A stretch of 8,623 nucleotides of DNA from Opitutaceae bacterium (GTDB lineage Bacteria > Verrucomicrobiota > Verrucomicrobiia > Opitutales > Opitutaceae), in assembly GCA_031272375.1 (NCBI GenBank), contig JAISTY010000135.1, positions 1 to 8,623 of the forward strand, read 5' to 3'. Position numbers and translations under genes: made by a program. Every line of letters begins with the position of its first letter. Position 1 is the stretch's first letter. Positions 6,343 through 8,623 of this stretch are shown here, piece by piece. Below the pieces are notes generated by a model, which was given only the letters and a program-made list of their open reading frames with translations, searched no databases and had not been told where the DNA came from.

Positions 6343-7380
6343 ATGAAAGCCCGTCTCGCCGAAATCCTCCAACAAGCCGCCGCCGAACTCCCCGCCGTCC
6401 ATTCGCGCCCCGAATTCGAGGCGGCCAAGGCCCGCTTCGTCGGCCCCAACGGCGCCCTCACCGCCTGCATGAAACAAATGGCCTCCGTCCCAAAGGCCGA
6501 CAAACCCGCCCTCGGCAAACTCATCAACGACGCCAAAACCGCCCTCGCCGCCCTCCTCGACGCCGCCCGCGAACGCCTCGACGCCGCCGAACTCGCCGCC
6601 GCCCTCGGCAAACCCGTTGACCCCACCCTCCCCTCCCCCGACACCCCCAACGGCTCCCTCCACCCCCTCACCCAAACCCGCGACCTCATCACCGGCACCT
6701 TCAAAAAACTCGGCTTCGCCATCGCCGACGGCCCCGAACTCGAAAGCGAATGGTTCTGCTTCGACGCCCTTAACATGCCCGACGACCACCCCGCCCGCGA
6801 CATGCAGGACACCCTCTTCCTCCCCCCCGACGCCCGCTCCTCGACAACCCGCCGCGGCAACGAGGCCTACGTCCTCCGCACCCACACCTCCTCCGTCCAA
6901 ATCCGCGTCATGCTCGCCCGCAAGCCCCCCATCCGCATCCTCTCACCCGGACGCGCCTTCCGCCGCGACACCACCGACGCCACCCACTCCGCCAACTTCC
7001 ACCAGGTCGAGGGCCTCTGGGTTGACCGCAACGTCACCGTCCGCGACCTCAAAAGCATCCTCGACGCCTTCGTCCGCGAACTCTTCGGCGACAGCGTCCG
7101 GACCCGCCTCCGCCCCAGTTATTTCCCCTTCACGGAGCCGAGCTTCGAGCTGGACATCAAGGCCGCCAACATGGGCCGCCTGAGCGACCGCTGGATTGAG
7201 CTGGGCGGCTGCGGCCTCGTGAACCCGCGGGTCTTTGAAAACGTCGGCATCAACCCCGGCGAATGGACGGGACTGGCCTTCGGGATGGGCTTGGAGCGCG
7301 TCGCGATGCTCCTGCACGGCATAGACGACATCCGCCATTTCTACGCCAACGACCTCCGCTTCCTCCGCCAGTTCGCGTGA
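6343..7380 (+). CDS. pheS: Phenylalanyl-tRNA synthetase alpha subunit
   Basis: A 345-residue class II aminoacyl-tRNA synthetase catalytic subunit, of normal length. The N-terminal region to about residue 95 is Ala/Leu/Lys-rich and would form the tRNA-binding coiled coil. The catalytic domain follows: [17 protein letters not shown] (130-146), HPARDMQDT (149-157), motif 2 with [13 protein letters not shown] and [10 protein letters not shown] (203-228), and motif 3 [14 protein letters not shown] (310-323) with its ATP-binding Arg319. With PheT it forms an alpha2-beta2 enzyme charging tRNA-Phe in the cytoplasm. The ATG at 6343 (MKARLAEIL) matches the family N-terminus; the frame is open upstream to 6187 but would overlap the start of nuoD. 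Codon style changes inside the gene: mostly CTC and GAA up to about 7120, then CTG, GAG and CCG until about 7320. The partner pheT begins only 629 bp later, past an inserted small gene. Confidence 0.97.
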   Translation: MKARLAEILQQAAAELPAVHSRPEFEAAKARFVGPNGALTACMKQMASVPKADKPALGKLINDAKTALAALLDAARERLDAAELAAALGKPVDPTLPSPDTPNGSLHPLTQTRDLITGTFKKLGFAIADGPELESEWFCFDALNMPDDHPARDMQDTLFLPPDARSSTTRRGNEAYVLRTHTSSVQIRVMLARKPPIRILSPGRAFRRDTTDATHSANFHQVEGLWVDRNVTVRDLKSILDAFVRELFGDSVRTRLRPSYFPFTEPSFELDIKAANMGRLSDRWIELGGCGLVNPRVFENVGINPGEWTGLAFGMGLERVAMLLHGIDDIRHFYANDLRFLRQFA

Positions 7381-7384
7381 GGAA

Positions 7385-7424
7385 ATTACACAGAGGGCAC
7401 GAAGAGCTTACGGAGGACACGGAG
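7385..7424 (+). repeat. ATTACACAGAG...GGACACGGAG repeat, copy 2 (left flank of the GxxExxY gene)
   Basis: This 40-base element begins four bases after the pheS stop and ends nine bases before the GxxExxY start. It begins and ends like the copy at 685-723. Its first 11 bases, ATTACACAGAG, are the exact reverse complement of CTCTGTGTAAT at 7977-7987 at the far side of the GxxExxY region. Confidence 0.85.
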
Positions 7425-7433
7425 CATCCGACC

Positions 7434-7811
7434 ATGAACGAAAACGAAAACACTCTCACGGGAGCCGTCATCGGCGCCGCCATCGAGGTTCACAAGGAGC
7501 TTGGCCCCGGTCTTCTCGAATCCGCTTACCAACGCGCCCTCGCGCACGAACTCACCCTCCGCGGCATCCCTTTTGAGGAGCAGAAAAACTGCCCCGTCCG
7601 CTACAAGGACATCGTCATCGAAAACGCCTACCGCCCCGACTTCCTCATTGGGGAGAACATCATCGTCGAAATCAAAGCCGTGGACACCCTCGCGGAAGTC
7701 CACAACGCCCAGGTCCTCACCTATCTCAAATTCACCAACCGCCGCGTCGGCCTCCTCCTTAACTTCAACTCCACCATCCTCGTCAACGGCCTCCGCCGCT
7801 TCATAAAATAA
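7434..7811 (+). CDS. GxxExxY protein, PD-(D/E)XK nuclease superfamily (PDDEXK_3-like)
   Basis: A 125-residue protein. The family-naming motif is GLLESAY (residues 26-32: Gly26, Glu29, Tyr32), in the context GAAIEVHKELGPG. A complete PD-(D/E)XK core follows: Pro68-Asp69 in YRPDFLIGE, Glu79-x-Lys81 in VEIKAVD, and a RecB-like Gln93/Tyr97 in NAQVLTYLK. It therefore looks competent for metal-dependent nuclease activity, though no activity is established for the family as far as I know. The ATG at 7434 was chosen because the longer in-frame version (from 7263) would overlap the pheS 3' end in another frame and read through the repeat. It starts 53 bp after pheS. The family often occurs in many copies in Verrucomicrobiota and similar genomes next to CACAGAGG-type repeats (from memory), as here on both sides. 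Confidence 0.93.
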   Translation: MNENENTLTGAVIGAAIEVHKELGPGLLESAYQRALAHELTLRGIPFEEQKNCPVRYKDIVIENAYRPDFLIGENIIVEIKAVDTLAEVHNAQVLTYLKFTNRRVGLLLNFNSTILVNGLRRFIK

Positions 7812-7816
7812 CCCAA

Positions 7817-7993
7817 ATCCAAAAGTCTCCGCGACCTCCCTCCTCCCTCCGTGACCTCCGTGTAATAAAAAATCCTCCAAAGATCCCTCCGTGACCTCCT
7901 TCTCCTCTCTGTGACCTCCGTGTAATAAAAAAATCCTCCAAAAATCCCTCCGCGTCCTCCCTCTCCTCTCTGTGATCTCTGTGTAATCCAAAC
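7817..7993 (+). repeat. Tandem array of three ~60-bp CTCCGTGACCTCC/GTGTAAT repeats
   Basis: Three consecutive units start at 7817 (shorter, about 55 bp), 7872 (61 bp) and 7933 (61 bp). Each runs from ATCC(TCC)AAA through pyrimidine-rich CTCCGTGACCTCC-like text to CTCCGTGTAAT or CTCTGTGTAAT, then A-rich spacer. Units 2 and 3 differ at only a few positions. Each unit is itself made of shorter 8-10 base CTCC(G/T)TGACC steps. The strand sense is opposite to the repeat at 7385-7424, so the GxxExxY gene sits between inverted copies. The array ends 16 bp before the pheT ATG and thus forms most of its leader. Confidence 0.88.
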
Positions 7994-8009
7994 CACCTCT
8001 CTCTCCTCC

Positions 8010-8623
8010 ATGAAAATCTCCCTCCGCTGGCTCTCCCGTTACGTTGACCTCTCCGGCGTCTCCACCGCCCAAATCACCGACACCCTCCCCATGCTCGGCC
8101 TCGAGGTCGAGGACTCCTCCCAACACGGCCTCCCGACCCTCCCCAACGTCGTCATCGGCAAAATCCTCTCCTTCGCCAAACACCCCGCCGCCGACAAACT
8201 CGCCGTCGTCCAGGTGGACACCGGCGACCCCGACGGCCCGCGCCAAATCGTCTGCGGCGCCAAAAACTTCCGCGAAAACGACCTCGTCCCCGTCGCCCTC
8301 CCCGGCGCCGTCCTCCCCGGCGACTTCGCCATCAAGGTCTCCCAGCTCCGCGGCGTCGAATCCCGCGGCATGCTCTGCTCCGCCCGCGAACTCGGCCTCG
8401 GCGACGACCACGCCGGCCTCCTCATCCTCACCCCCCGCAACCTCCCCGTCGGCACCCCCCTCAACGCCCACTACCCCGCCCCCGACACCGTCCTCGACCT
8501 CTCCATCACCGCCAACCGCGGCGACTGCCTCGGCCACATCGGCGTCGCCCGCGAACTCGCCGCCGCCCTCGACCGCCCCCTCTCCATCCCCGAAATCCCC
8601 GCCCTCGTCGCCTCCCTCGAAAA
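8010..8623 (+). CDS. pheT: Phenylalanyl-tRNA synthetase beta subunit (C-terminus cut by window edge)
   Basis: An open frame from ATG at 8010 runs to the right edge (204 full codons of a protein usually near 800 residues). The start MKISLRWLSRYVDL and MLGLEVED (28-35) match PheT N-termini. Residues about 45-150 form the EMAP/OB-type tRNA-binding domain: HPAADKLAVVQVD, QIVCGAKNF, VPVALPGAVLPG, LRGVESRGMLCSARELGL and HAGLLIL. The B3/B4-side signature DLSITANRGDCLGHIGVARELAA follows. The subunit carries tRNA recognition and editing. Codon use is strongly C-ending, like the first part of pheS. It should be expressed with pheS, but the GxxExxY gene and the repeat array intervene, and the bases before the ATG are a pyrimidine-rich CTCTCTCTCCTCC run with no Shine-Dalgarno. 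Confidence 0.96.
   Translation, partial: MKISLRWLSRYVDLSGVSTAQITDTLPMLGLEVEDSSQHGLPTLPNVVIGKILSFAKHPAADKLAVVQVDTGDPDGPRQIVCGAKNFRENDLVPVALPGAVLPGDFAIKVSQLRGVESRGMLCSARELGLGDDHAGLLILTPRNLPVGTPLNAHYPAPDTVLDLSITANRGDCLGHIGVARELAAALDRPLSIPEIPALVASLE

Larger units (their letters stand above)
7385..7987. mobile_element. Possible small repeat-bounded cassette carrying a GxxExxY nuclease, inserted between pheS and pheT
   Basis: A 603-bp segment is bounded by the perfect 11-base inverted repeat ATTACACAGAG / CTCTGTGTAAT and contains one gene plus the tandem CTCCGTG-type repeats on its right side. It separates pheS from pheT, which are normally contiguous. No transposase is present and no clear target-site duplication is seen at the ends. 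That it moved as a unit is an inference; it could instead be repeats expanding on both sides of a resident gene. Confidence 0.35.

Noticed and set aside
5022..6620. Plus-strand open frame (532 codons) opposite nuoD
   Set aside because: It is entirely antisense to conserved nuoD and then runs into a second frame of pheS, ending as Arg/Pro-rich low-complexity text.
6219..6860. Extended NuoD N-terminus (about 214 extra residues in frame)
   Set aside because: The extension lies antisense to pheS, is Arg/Ser-rich and is not part of any NuoD; the family start fits MPAATK at 6218.
7817..7993. Possible CRISPR array
   Set aside because: The units are head-to-tail copies along their whole length with no unique spacers, the copies are imperfect, and no cas genes are present.
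7386..8537. Minus-strand open frame (383 codons) across the GxxExxY gene, the repeats and pheT
   Set aside because: It reads through the tandem repeats as a periodic peptide (HGGHREE-like) and is antisense to two recognised genes; no family motif is visible.

Overview
This is a GC-rich bacterial window. It holds eight protein-coding genes, two of them cut by the window edges, and many short AG-rich repeats. The GC content, the strong preference for C-ending codons, the near absence of Shine-Dalgarno sequences, the gene types (CDP-paratose 2-epimerase-like SDR, secreted BNR sialidase-like protein, SufU, GxxExxY nuclease) and the CACAGAGG/CACGAAGG/CGCAAAGG repeats fit Verrucomicrobiota best, perhaps an Opitutales-like lineage. 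This assignment is an inference; Planctomycetota or Kiritimatiellota are not excluded.

Layout: a minus-strand gene runs off the left edge (<1-676) and encodes a secreted protein of uncertain function. Next comes a gene-free stretch of about 416 bp (677-1092) made largely of several unrelated short repeat families. From 6218 down to 1093, five genes read leftward in one direction with gaps of 38, 92, 96 and 10 bp: nuoD (respiratory complex I), a secreted sialidase-like protein, a HAD phosphatase, the Fe-S scaffold sufU and a nucleotide-sugar epimerase. They could be co-transcribed, but no shared pathway is evident.

A divergent intergenic region (6219-6342) separates nuoD from the rightward pheS-pheT pair for phenylalanyl-tRNA synthetase. 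pheS and pheT are normally adjacent. Here they are separated by 629 bp containing a small PD-(D/E)XK nuclease-like GxxExxY gene, bounded by a perfect 11-bp inverted repeat and followed by three tandem copies of a roughly 60-bp repeat that ends 16 bp before the pheT start. pheT runs off the right edge.

The most interesting signals are three. First, the GxxExxY gene with its repeats sits like a cassette inside pheST. Second, the same repeat family lies just upstream of the left-edge gene. Third, a repeat copy inside that gene appears to encode the hydrophobic core of its signal peptide. Also worth noting are a Phe at the catalytic Tyr position of the SDR, a sialidase-like protein without a clear FRIP motif, a nuoD without other nuo genes beside it, and a change of codon style within pheS. 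No tRNA, rRNA, CRISPR array or convincing rho-independent terminator was seen.
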